The position numbers and the translations under genes were made by a program. The notes under the pieces are model-generated. The model saw only the letters and a list, made by a program, of their open reading frames with translations, ran no database searches and was not told the DNA's origin. DNA of 64,000 nt, taken from Brachyspira aalborgi (GTDB lineage: Bacteria; Spirochaetota; Brachyspiria; Brachyspirales; Brachyspiraceae). Below, one piece after another: positions 47,158 through 55,995 of this stretch (position 1 is its first letter; every line of letters starts with the position of its first letter). The stretch spans positions 1-64,000 of the forward strand of contig NZ_SAXU01000001.1 of NCBI RefSeq assembly GCF_008016455.1, written 5' to 3'.

Positions 47158-48762
47158 TTATTCTAAATAAGCATAATGAAATTGTAATTCTTGCATAGGA
47201 GTTACAACATAATCTTTTAATCTCTTGCTAACCAATAAAGGATATGAAGGATTATATATTGGAATAAGAATATTATCTTCCGCTATCAAAACTCTCTCCG
47301 CATTATGCATAGCTTCCATTCTAACGCTTTGCTCTGAAGAATTTCTTGCAATTTCCAAATATCTGTCGTATATGCCGTTACTATAAGCCGCATAATTTTG
47401 AGGACGATAGCTTAAATAATTCTCTAAAAAAGTCATAGGGTCGCTATAATCTCCTATCCATAAAGTTCTTATAAGCTGATAATCTTTATCCTTTCTCATT
47501 TGCTGATAAGCCGCCCATTCCATAGAAGCAATTTGCAAATCGACTCCCAAATTCTCTTTCCACATTTGCTGAATGGCTTCCGCTACTTGAATATAAATCA
47601 AATCGGAAGTGGTTTTATATTCCAAAACGGGAAAACCTTCTCCGTTAGTATAGCCTGCATCCTCCATAAGTTGTTTAGCCATAGCCACATTATTTGAATA
47701 ACCTTCTTTAGAAATATCCAAATACTCGCCGCCGTTTTCCCTAAAATCACCTTCGACATCGTAAGCGCCAACTGGAACCCAAGCGCTTGTAGGAGATTTC
47801 GCCGTTAAAGCTACTTTTTCAACTATATAATTTCTATCAATCGCCAAAGATAAAGCTTTTCTTACTCTTATATCTTTAAGAATTTTATCGTTATTATTTA
47901 TTCCAAAAGCTAAAGTAGAATAATAAGGCGATATATTTAATATTTCTTGTTTTTTCAAATTTTCTATATCTTGCGACAATACATGAACGGAAAAATCTAA
48001 AGAACCATCTTTAATTCCAGCTAAAGCTAAAGTTGGGTCTTGCATCATAACGAAAGTAATTTTTTCGGGAATTATTTCGTCCTTATTCCAATAATTTGTA
48101 TTTTTTATCATAACTATTTTTGAATCGGGACTTTTTTCAATCATTACAAAAGCGCCGTTTCCTATATAGGTTTCAGGTTTCAAAGTCCATTTCTCGCCAT
48201 ACTTTTCTATAATATCTTTTCTAACGGGGGCGAATATAGGATAAGTCAATATATCTAAAAAATATCCCGTAGGAGTTTCTAATTCTATTTCTAAAGTATA
48301 ATCGTCTATAGCTCGAACGCCCAATTTTTCTTTAGGCAAATCGCCCGACAATATTGAAGCTGCATTTTTTACATATTCTATAAAAGAAGTATATTCGGCT
48401 GCGCTTAAAGGGTCAACCGCTCTTCTTAAAGCGTAAACAAAATCGTTTGCTGTTACGAATTTTCCATCGCTCCATTTTGCATTTGTCTTTAAATTAAAAG
48501 TATATTTTAGTCCGTCTGCGGATATTGTTAAATTTTCGGCTACTCCGTTTTTTAATCCTCCGTCCTTTCCTTTAATAATTAAAGTTTCAAAAGCATGTCT
48601 CGGATATACGAAATCGTTTCCCGATAAAGTCGGGTCTATAGTTTTTGGTTCTTCTCCCGCATTTATAAATAATTCCTTTGAAGAACGATTTTTTGCCTTA
48701 TTATTTGAACAAGAAATAATCGCCATAATGCATATTAACGCTATAAAATATTTTCTAATCAT
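47158..48762 (-). CDS. Oligopeptide ABC transporter substrate-binding lipoprotein (OppA-like)
   Basis: 534 residues. Lipobox IISC (Cys18). SBP family 5 features are EPKTIDPTLSGNDF, TWNLKTN-type FNLKTNAKWSDGKFVTANDFVYALRRAVDP (the family signature region) and a C-terminal HYAYLE. It binds peptides in the periplasm and passes them to an OppBCDF permease. The permease genes are not adjacent, so this is an orphan binding protein, as is common in spirochaetes. Confidence 0.93.
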   Translation of the reverse strand: MIRKYFIALICIMAIISCSNNKAKNRSSKELFINAGEEPKTIDPTLSGNDFVYPRHAFETLIIKGKDGGLKNGVAENLTISADGLKYTFNLKTNAKWSDGKFVTANDFVYALRRAVDPLSAAEYTSFIEYVKNAASILSGDLPKEKLGVRAIDDYTLEIELETPTGYFLDILTYPIFAPVRKDIIEKYGEKWTLKPETYIGNGAFVMIEKSPDSKIVMIKNTNYWNKDEIIPEKITFVMMQDPTLALAGIKDGSLDFSVHVLSQDIENLKKQEILNISPYYSTLAFGINNNDKILKDIRVRKALSLAIDRNYIVEKVALTAKSPTSAWVPVGAYDVEGDFRENGGEYLDISKEGYSNNVAMAKQLMEDAGYTNGEGFPVLEYKTTSDLIYIQVAEAIQQMWKENLGVDLQIASMEWAAYQQMRKDKDYQLIRTLWIGDYSDPMTFLENYLSYRPQNYAAYSNGIYDRYLEIARNSSEQSVRMEAMHNAERVLIAEDNILIPIYNPSYPLLVSKRLKDYVVTPMQELQFHYAYLE

Positions 48763-48932
48763 AAAATCTCCATTTGATGTAAATTATTAGATTATAATAC
48801 TATATAAATAAATATAATTCAATAAAGATATTATGATAACTTTATAAATATTTATAAAATAAGTAAATTTCTAATAGCTTTTTATTTTTTATCGATAATA
48901 TAAAAGGTATCTAATTAATCGGAGTTCAAAAA

Positions 48933-50633
48933 GTGCCAAGATACGAACCTTATAAATCTAGATATAAAGGCAATTATACAAGACAAATAAAAAACGAAAG
49001 CAAGGAAATAAATTTAAAAAAACCTTTAATAATATCGGTAGCTTTTATAATATTTGCATCGGTTATATTTTCTATTATAAAAAATTATTCTCCCGTAGTA
49101 GATATTGCAATAAAAGATTTTTTTAGCATTAATCATAGAGAAGCTTTGGCTTTGGAAAGCGATGGAATTGAAGAAGATTCCGATAAATTGAGTTTTTTAA
49201 GCAATATTCCTTTATTTAGTTTTTTTATTAAATCCGATACAAATCAAACTTTATCCGTTATGGCTTATGAAACAAATTCAAAATTGGAAACTACTTTAAG
49301 CGAAAATGAAAGCGATAATAATTTTACTAATTCTAATTTAATAAGTAGAGAATCTTTGCTTCCTTTTTTTAATGAAAATTTTAATACAAATTATAATTCG
49401 AGCATATATAGAGAAAATCAAAATAATAATATTAATAATGCCAAAGAAAATAAACCTTATAATTATATTGAGCAGATGATAATAGATAGCAGAAAAAACG
49501 ATAATTCTATTAGCGAAATAAATAATAAATCTGCAAATAATAATTCAACAAAAAATAATTCTAATAATATTTTTTATAATTCTTCAACTTCTCCAAATTC
49601 AAGTATTTTTGAAGAAATATTAAAACCAAAAGAAAATTCTGAAAAAGTCGTAAAAACTATGAAGCCCGCATCGACAAGTTTTAGTTCGCAAATTCCAAAT
49701 TATATGCAAAATAATAAAAGGGAAAATGCAAATAATAATTTATATAATAAGGCAAGCAATAATTATAATAATTATTTTAAAGATATTGAATATAAAAGTG
49801 AGACTAAAAAAAATAATAACGATAGAGAAAGAATAATTAACGCTGCGACAAATAGAAACGATATAAAAGATAAAAAAGATAATAATGCCGTTAAATCAGT
49901 AAGCAGAAAAAATATAATAGAAGAGACAATTTTTAATAATCAAAATTTTCAAAAAACTTCGGATTATGACAGAGTAATTAACGATATGGTTAATCCAAAT
50001 TTAAATAATAATATTGTTAGAGATAATAATAAAAATAATAATAATTTAAACGATACGAAAAATAATATAAATAATATAAATAGAGAAGAGCCTGTAAAAA
50101 GAAATGATAAAATAGATAAAAAAGAGATAATGAAAAAAGCTAATAACGATGTGGCAAAATATAAAAGACAAAAAGCGAATAATAAAATAAACAGAGATTT
50201 TAATAATATAAAAACGAAATCGAAAGACGAAGGAATTTATTTAGTAGAATATAACGAAAACTCGGGAGCTATAACTTTAATATTTAGAAATAGAAATTTT
50301 AAAAATGAAGCGTCTATTGAAAATGCGATAAAAACTCTTCTTAACGGAGCGACTGACGATGAAAATAATAAAAATATAATAAGCTGCATTCCGAAAAATA
50401 CTCAATTACTCGACATATTTGTTGAAGACGACACGGTTTATTTGAACTTTAACGAAGATTTTGAATTTAATCCTTTAGGAAACGAAGGAACTATGATTCA
50501 AATATATCAATTAGTTTATACGGCGACTCAATTTGAAGGAATAGACAAAGTTATATTTTTAATAGACGGCAATTTAAACGAGACAATCGGAGCGGAAGGT
50601 TCTATAGAAAATACAGCTTTTACAAGATTTTAA
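48933..50633 (+). CDS. Membrane-anchored GerMN-domain protein with Asn-rich linker
   Basis: 566 residues. A short basic N-terminus and one membrane helix (about 31-50) are followed by roughly 350 residues of low-complexity, Asn/Lys/Ser-rich sequence with no fold. A C-terminal GerMN domain (about 430-566) follows: ITLIFRNRNF, AIKTLLNG, DDTVYLNFNEDF, ALYTAT-like VYTATQFEGIDKVIFLIDG. GerMN occurs in spore-germination GerM and in envelope proteins of non-spore-formers. It starts at GTG with CGGAG nine bases upstream. Probably periplasmic; role unknown. Confidence 0.72.
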   Translation: MPRYEPYKSRYKGNYTRQIKNESKEINLKKPLIISVAFIIFASVIFSIIKNYSPVVDIAIKDFFSINHREALALESDGIEEDSDKLSFLSNIPLFSFFIKSDTNQTLSVMAYETNSKLETTLSENESDNNFTNSNLISRESLLPFFNENFNTNYNSSIYRENQNNNINNAKENKPYNYIEQMIIDSRKNDNSISEINNKSANNNSTKNNSNNIFYNSSTSPNSSIFEEILKPKENSEKVVKTMKPASTSFSSQIPNYMQNNKRENANNNLYNKASNNYNNYFKDIEYKSETKKNNNDRERIINAATNRNDIKDKKDNNAVKSVSRKNIIEETIFNNQNFQKTSDYDRVINDMVNPNLNNNIVRDNNKNNNNLNDTKNNINNINREEPVKRNDKIDKKEIMKKANNDVAKYKRQKANNKINRDFNNIKTKSKDEGIYLVEYNENSGAITLIFRNRNFKNEASIENAIKTLLNGATDDENNKNIISCIPKNTQLLDIFVEDDTVYLNFNEDFEFNPLGNEGTMIQIYQLVYTATQFEGIDKVIFLIDGNLNETIGAEGSIENTAFTRF

Positions 50634-50836
50634 TTTTTAAAAGTCATTACAAAATTTGAAAAATCCTAATTATTACAATTAAAATAGAATTTGATTTTAA
50701 AATTTATATTATAGTTTCAATTTTTGATATTTTTAGTATAAATTTTATCTTAATTTTATAGTTAAATAATTATTATAAATTTGATATTATTTCCTAATAG
50801 CGATATAATACAATAAAAATTATGATTTAAGAGTTA

Positions 50837-51316
50837 ATGAAAATGAAAGAATATATTTTAAAAAATAGCATAAGCGATGTAGCTGGTTTAGTAAAAGATA
50901 TATCTTCTGAAATATCGGATTATTTAGACGAAGCAAATTTAAACTTATTCGCAGCGGCTTTATACGAAGTGGCAATAAACGCTATTGAACATGGAAATTT
51001 AGGAATATCTTACGAAGCAAAAAAAGAATGGATTGAAAAAAATATATATCATGAAAAACTATCCGAACTTTTAAAAACCGAAAAGGCAAAAAATACTTTT
51101 GTGGAAATAAAATTAAATATTGAAAACGATTGTATAACTTTAATCGTTGAAGATAAAGGACAAGGTTTTAAACCCAATATGGAAATGGAAAAAATAAAAA
51201 AAGAAAGTTGTATAAGAAATAGCGGAAGAGGTATGATGATGATGAAAAGCTATTTTGACGAGATAAAATATAATAAAACGGGAAACGCTATAACTTTAAT
51301 AAAAAACATAAAATAG
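50837..51316 (+). CDS. RsbW-like serine kinase/anti-sigma ATPase domain protein
   Basis: 159 residues, a stand-alone GHKL ATPase (HATPase_c_2). The N box is ALYEVAINAIEHGN, G1 VEDKGQGFKP and G2 SGRGMMMMKSYF. Single-domain proteins of this type are usually anti-sigma or anti-anti-sigma kinases (RsbW/RsbT/SpoIIAB). The next gene, a Nudix-histidine kinase fusion, starts five bases after its stop, so they are likely partners in one signalling unit. No RsbV-like antagonist is adjacent. The first ATG or an ATG two codons on could be the start. Confidence 0.8.
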   Translation: MKMKEYILKNSISDVAGLVKDISSEISDYLDEANLNLFAAALYEVAINAIEHGNLGISYEAKKEWIEKNIYHEKLSELLKTEKAKNTFVEIKLNIENDCITLIVEDKGQGFKPNMEMEKIKKESCIRNSGRGMMMMKSYFDEIKYNKTGNAITLIKNIK

Positions 51317-51320
51317 ATTA

Positions 51321-52874
51321 ATGAGCAGAAAAAATATAAAGAAAGTAAAAGATACAAAATTTTTCCATAAATCTCCGCCTATAGAATTAAACACGGGATT
51401 TGTAAGTTTAGAGAGATTTATCGCCATAAACGAATACGATGATGAAACTTTTTCAAAAGAATATAATTGCGATATTATAAACAGAAAAGGCAGAGACGCG
51501 GTTATAATAGTTCCTTATTCTTATATAGAAAATCAATTAAATGTTTTAATGATAACTAACTTTCGTCCCGTAGTTTATTATAGAGAAAAAGTAATGACGA
51601 ATAAGAAGCCCGAAGATATAGACGAAAATATAATTAACTTTTTAGAATTTCCCGCGGGAATGCTTGAAGAAGACGAAATGAACGCTAAAGACGAACAGTT
51701 GGGAATAAAAAAATGCGCTCAAAGAGAATTGGAAGAAGAAACGGGTTATAGCGTTCCTTTAAAAAATATTAATGTGCTTGGACATAATTATTATAGTTCT
51801 TCGGGAATAATAACGGAAAGAATAAATATTGCCACTTGCGATATAACGGGAATAGAGCCTAAAAAAAAGCCAAAAACTGACGGTTCGGTTATGGAAGAGA
51901 ATATAGAACATTTTTTTGTGCAGTTTAACGAGGCTATGAAATGGTGCAAAGAAGGAATAATAAAAAATGCGGGAACAGAGATTGGACTTAATAGATTATA
52001 TTTTTCTATTCAATACGAACATCAAAGAAAGCATAATTTAATTTTGCAAAGAAGATTAAAATCTCTTTTGCATGAAATTAATTCGTTAAAGAAAAACGCC
52101 GATTATTATAATAAACTTATAAGAGAGTTTAAGGCTACGGTTACGCATGAACTTCGTCATCCTTTTACCGAGATAATGGGATTTATTAATTTGCTTAAAA
52201 AGAAAAATTTAAACGAAGATAAAAAAGAAGAAGCTATTAATGTAATTTCAAGAAGCTTAAAAAAACTTTATGAAACAAATAATAATTTAATACAAATTAC
52301 GATTAAAGACGATGAAGATTCTAAATATTTGTCGGAATTTAATATTGAAGAAGAATTAAATATTATGATTGAAGGATATAAATCCGTTTATCCTAAAGAT
52401 ATCGAGACAAAAATCGAAGTTGAAAAAAATTGCAATATTTTAATAGGCTATAAAGAAAGATTTAAACTCATAATGGAAGGAATAATATCAAACGCGTTCA
52501 AATTTACAAAATCGGGAAGCATTAATATAAATGTTAGAATCCCCGATATTATAGAAAAAAAGAATTTAGATTTTTCGCCCGATTTATTTAATTATCATTC
52601 TATGAAAAATATTATGCCAAACGAAATAGAAATAATCGTTAAAGATACGGGAAAAGGAATTAAACAAAGACAACTTAAAAAAATATTTATTCCTTTTTAT
52701 CAAGGCGATTCGAGATTTGAAAGAGAATACGGCGGAATAGGAATCGGGCTTTCGGTAGTTAAAGATTTGCTTGATACGATGCAAGGCTCTATATATATTG
52801 ACAGTTCTGAAGGAGCGGGAACTATAGTAAAATTAAGAATACCTTTCGGAATTCCAAGTAAAAGTAAAATTTAA
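51321..52874 (+). CDS. Nudix domain-histidine kinase fusion
   Basis: 517 residues. Residues about 55-225 are a Nudix hydrolase domain: EFPAGMLEEDE followed by R135-ELEEETGY. The Nudix box is intact at both ends but carries 15 residues instead of seven between E119 and R135. A linker/coil (about 230-265) leads to a HisKA dimerisation domain with H276 in ATVTHELRHPF. The ATPase domain has N391 (IISNAFKF), DTGKGI and YGGIGIGLSV. The kinase parts look active. The Nudix domain probably senses or hydrolyses a nucleotide such as ADP-ribose. No membrane segment and no adjacent response regulator. It converges with the anti-sigma gene. Confidence 0.83.
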   Translation: MSRKNIKKVKDTKFFHKSPPIELNTGFVSLERFIAINEYDDETFSKEYNCDIINRKGRDAVIIVPYSYIENQLNVLMITNFRPVVYYREKVMTNKKPEDIDENIINFLEFPAGMLEEDEMNAKDEQLGIKKCAQRELEEETGYSVPLKNINVLGHNYYSSSGIITERINIATCDITGIEPKKKPKTDGSVMEENIEHFFVQFNEAMKWCKEGIIKNAGTEIGLNRLYFSIQYEHQRKHNLILQRRLKSLLHEINSLKKNADYYNKLIREFKATVTHELRHPFTEIMGFINLLKKKNLNEDKKEEAINVISRSLKKLYETNNNLIQITIKDDEDSKYLSEFNIEEELNIMIEGYKSVYPKDIETKIEVEKNCNILIGYKERFKLIMEGIISNAFKFTKSGSININVRIPDIIEKKNLDFSPDLFNYHSMKNIMPNEIEIIVKDTGKGIKQRQLKKIFIPFYQGDSRFEREYGGIGIGLSVVKDLLDTMQGSIYIDSSEGAGTIVKLRIPFGIPSKSKI

Positions 52875-52887
52875 TATTTTAATATTT

Positions 52888-53346
52888 TTAATCTCTTCCT
52901 ACATAATACATATAAGACGATAATATTGTTATCTCATCGTTATCTGTATTTTCTTCTTCGCTATAATCGTTAAAGTATGCGGACAAAGGAACATAATCGC
53001 CATATCCGTCTCCGTCAATATCTTGAACTATAGGTTCGTTTGAAGCTATAATTTCCTCTCTTACATTATTATTAAAATTTTTATTTAATATAATAATAGA
53101 CGCTACAAATATTAAAAGTATAGCCGCTATTGAAATAATATAAGGATAAAAATTATTTTTAACTTTATTAATCGTTATCGATTTATTTCCAGATAATATT
53201 GAAGATATAGAATCGATATCGGATTTAAATTTTCTGCATGACGGACAATTTAATAAATGTTTTTCCATTTCAAGTATTTCTTCGGCGTTTAAATCTTTAT
53301 CTTTGTGTCTGCTTATAAGCATTTCATAATATTCATGTTGTCTCAT
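52888..53346 (-). CDS. Zinc-finger anti-sigma factor (membrane)
   Basis: 152 residues. The ZAS motif H-x3-C-x2-C is seen in EKHLLNCPSCRKF (about 28-40), one membrane helix lies at about 68-88, and an acidic extracytoplasmic C-terminus of about 60 residues follows. It would hold the ECF sigma factor at the membrane and release it after regulated proteolysis. Its start overlaps the sigma gene stop by four bases. The RseP-type site-2 protease gene is 1.2 kb away on the other strand. Confidence 0.87.
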   Translation of the reverse strand: MRQHEYYEMLISRHKDKDLNAEEILEMEKHLLNCPSCRKFKSDIDSISSILSGNKSITINKVKNNFYPYIISIAAILLIFVASIIILNKNFNNNVREEIIASNEPIVQDIDGDGYGDYVPLSAYFNDYSEEENTDNDEITILSSYMYYVGRD

Positions 53347-53891
53347 AAACTTACTCCCATTTTTTTAATTATAGATAAAAGTTTTTTTCTCGCTCTAAAA
53401 ATTCTCGTTCTAATCGTATTAACGGGCAAATCAAGTTTTTTAGAAATTTCTTCATAAGAATAATTTTCATATTCCGACATAAGAAAAGGAATTCTAAAAG
53501 TCTCGTTTAATTTCGATAAAGCGTCCGCTAATATAATTTTATTTATGCTATTATCGTTTCCCGATTCTTGCATTTCAAAATTTCTATATTCTTTAAGCCT
53601 ATATTTTTTTTCTCTCTCTTTTTTTCTTATATAATCAATAGCTCTATTAAAAGAAACTCTATAAAGCCAAGTATAGATTTTCGACCTGCCTTCAAAACTC
53701 TCTCTCTTTATATAAAAACTCACAAAAGTATCTTGCACTATCTCTTCTGCTTCTTCATAATCTGAAATAATAGAATAAACCAAATTAACCAAAGGCTTTT
53801 TATAGTTTTCCATAAGTTCTTTATAAGCTTCTTCGTTAGAGGATTTAAAAGCTTCTATATTGTCTTCATAAGTCATTTCAACACCGTTCAT
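53343..53891 (-). CDS. ECF RNA polymerase sigma factor
   Basis: 182 residues. Region 2 has YSIISDYEEAEEIVQDTFVSFYIKR and a TWLYRVSFNRAIDYIRKK helix. Region 4 has LPFLMSE-like RIPFLMSEYENYSYEEISKKLDLPVNTIRTRIFRARKKL, a full helix-turn-helix. Regions 1.1 and 3 are absent, as in ECF factors. AAGGA is eight bases before the ATG. It is the middle gene of Spy-like/sigma/anti-sigma and is probably transcribed from the ECF-type promoter at 54406-54431, so it activates itself. Confidence 0.93.
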   Translation of the reverse strand: MNGVEMTYEDNIEAFKSSNEEAYKELMENYKKPLVNLVYSIISDYEEAEEIVQDTFVSFYIKRESFEGRSKIYTWLYRVSFNRAIDYIRKKEREKKYRLKEYRNFEMQESGNDNSINKIILADALSKLNETFRIPFLMSEYENYSYEEISKKLDLPVNTIRTRIFRARKKLLSIIKKMGVSL

Positions 53892-53923
53892 AATTATATC
53901 CTTAAAATAAAAAGATATATGCC

Positions 53924-54352
53924 TTATTTTTTATATTTATTTAATTGAACTCTCTGTTCGGGAGTCAAAATTCCTATTATATCCAAATCTCTAAATATAA
54001 TCAAACAATCTCTTTCCGCTTCTATTTCTTTCTTTCTTTTTATTAAATCTCTTAATATATTTCTATCGGGATTATCTTTAATAAGCTCGTTTTTTATATT
54101 ATAATCAATCTCTTCTATTTTTATTCTAATCGATTTCTCATCGTTTACAAATTTGATGGCTATATCGTATATTCTATTTGTTTGAGCGGATGTTAGAGTT
54201 ATTCCCGCTTTTCTAAAAAAATGCATCGGGTCTGGTCCTAATTTATCCTTATGAGGTTTCTTTCCATGTTGATGCGGAGGAGGCGGAGGCTGCCCATAAA
54301 CCGATAAAAATAACATTGTAAATATTGCTAAAATATAAAATATCTTTTTCAT
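53924..54352 (-). CDS. Spy/CpxP-like periplasmic protein
   Basis: 142 residues. Signal peptide (1-20, ending VYGQ), a Pro-rich then His/Lys-rich stretch (PPPPPHQHGKKPHKDK), and two LTxxQ motifs: TLTSAQTNRI and ILTPEQRVQL. Helices between them match the Spy/CpxP/heavy-metal-sensing fold, a periplasmic chaperone or sensor. First gene of the ECF operon, so it may report envelope stress or feed back on it. Confidence 0.8.
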   Translation of the reverse strand: MKKIFYILAIFTMLFLSVYGQPPPPPHQHGKKPHKDKLGPDPMHFFRKAGITLTSAQTNRIYDIAIKFVNDEKSIRIKIEEIDYNIKNELIKDNPDRNILRDLIKRKKEIEAERDCLIIFRDLDIIGILTPEQRVQLNKYKK

Positions 54353-54405
54353 AATTATAACCTATTCAATTACCTTAAAATTATTTATTTATTTATAATT
54401 ATTTA

Positions 54406-54431
54406 GACGAATTAACCTTAAAAAAGTTCCC
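54406..54431 (-). promoter_or_regulatory. ECF-type promoter of the Spy-like/sigma/anti-sigma operon
   Basis: On the minus strand GGGAAC (54431-54426), a 16-base spacer (54425-54410), then CGTC (54409-54406) followed by TAAA. The spacing GAAC-N16-CGTC equals the classic ECF consensus (SigW-like). It lies 54 bases before the Spy-like ATG. The match predicts that the encoded sigma factor activates its own operon. Confidence 0.75.
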
Positions 54432-54579
54432 ACAATTTATAATTTTTTATAATGAAAGTTTAATATATGCTGTATAATAAGTCAACTATTGAAATAAATT
54501 TATTTTAAATATATCTTTATTAATAATAATTATTGATAATAATTTATTTAAATATATTTTAAATTTAAGGAGATTAAAA

Positions 54580-55944
54580 TTGAGTTGGATTGTAGGAATT
54601 ATACTTCTTGGAATATTGGTATTTGTTCATGAAATGGGGCATTTGCTTGCGGGACTTGCCGTTGGAATTAAAGCCGAAGCTTTTTCAATAGGTTTCGGTC
54701 CGATAATATTTAGAAAAGATATAAAGGGAATAGATTTTAGATTGTCAATAATTCCTTTCGGAGGATATTGCAAATTTAAAGGCGAAATTTCAGAAGACGG
54801 AAAAGTGGAAGAAGACGATTTTTTGAATATGTCGCCTTTAAAACGAATAATAGTTTATTTTGCAGGACCTTTTTTTAATTATATTTTTGCGGTTATATTA
54901 TTAATCGTATTGGTTTCTATTCCTTCGACTATAGAATTATATTCGCCAAAAGTTTCGGTTTTTAGAGATGGAAAATATATGCATACAAAATCTGGAATGA
55001 CTTTAGCTTACGAATACGGAATAGAAAGCGGAGATATTATTACTGCAATAAACGGAAATAAAACAGAATCGGATAACGATGTCTTAAAAGCTATAAACGA
55101 AGAGGCGATTCAAAAAGGCTCAAACGAAATAATATTTACTTTAAACAGAAAAGGCGAAACTATAAATATAAGCATTCCTTTAGTTGAAATGTTAAAAGCT
55201 TTAAGCGGAGAGAGAGCTTTAGGTTTATATTTCGGAGAGGACCTTATTATAAAAAATATAATTTCGGGTTCGGCTGCTGCGGAGGCGGAGCTAAAAATTG
55301 GAGATAAAATTATCGCTATAAACGGAATTTCGGCAAATAATATAGCGGATTTCCGTCCTATAGTTATGGATAATCCTTCGCAAAAAATAAATATTACGAT
55401 AATGAGAAACGGAGAGGAGATAATAAGAGAGGCGATACCAAAACCCGTTAATTCAAAAACTATTGGAACTTATGGAAGTTTAGGAATAGAATTTGAAAGC
55501 TCGCCCGTAAAAATTGAAAAAGTTGAAGGAATTTCTTTTCCAAAATCGATTCCCGAAGCATTTAAAGAAAGCGGAAATTATATTTCGTCTTATATAAACG
55601 GATTAAAATTACTATTTACGGGAAAATTATCTTTAAGAGAAAATTTGGGCGGTCCCGTTAGAATAGTTCAAATTTCTTCGCAGGTTTTATCGGTTAGCGC
55701 GGAATACAGATTAAAAACTATACTTTCTTTTACTGCTACAATAAGCCTTATATTATTTTTAATGAATCTTCTTCCTCTTCCAGTTGTCGATGGAGGAATG
55801 ATAGTTTTCTCTTTTATAGAGCTTATTTTAAGAAAGCCTCTCGATAGAAAAGTATTGACTAAAATACAGGCGATTGGCGCGGCGTTTTTAATAACTCTTG
55901 CAATATTTATAACGATAAACGATATAGCTCAATTATTTAAATAG
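54580..55944 (+). CDS. rseP: RseP-type site-2 zinc metalloprotease
   Basis: 454 residues, M50 family. The active site HEMGH sits in VFVHEMGHLLAGLAVG (first membrane helix), two PDZ domains lie in the middle (about 125-300), and LLPLPVVDGGMIVFSFIE is the second metal motif (NxxPxPxLDG type). It cleaves anti-sigma factors within the membrane. It starts at TTG with AAGGAG eight bases upstream. The divergent neighbour is an ECF sigma/anti-sigma operon, the expected substrate source. Confidence 0.93.
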   Translation: MSWIVGIILLGILVFVHEMGHLLAGLAVGIKAEAFSIGFGPIIFRKDIKGIDFRLSIIPFGGYCKFKGEISEDGKVEEDDFLNMSPLKRIIVYFAGPFFNYIFAVILLIVLVSIPSTIELYSPKVSVFRDGKYMHTKSGMTLAYEYGIESGDIITAINGNKTESDNDVLKAINEEAIQKGSNEIIFTLNRKGETINISIPLVEMLKALSGERALGLYFGEDLIIKNIISGSAAAEAELKIGDKIIAINGISANNIADFRPIVMDNPSQKINITIMRNGEEIIREAIPKPVNSKTIGTYGSLGIEFESSPVKIEKVEGISFPKSIPEAFKESGNYISSYINGLKLLFTGKLSLRENLGGPVRIVQISSQVLSVSAEYRLKTILSFTATISLILFLMNLLPLPVVDGGMIVFSFIELILRKPLDRKVLTKIQAIGAAFLITLAIFITINDIAQLFK

Positions 55945-55995
55945 ATTATAATTTTTGTAATATTGTAAATTATTTTAATCTTAATTAATAATTTT

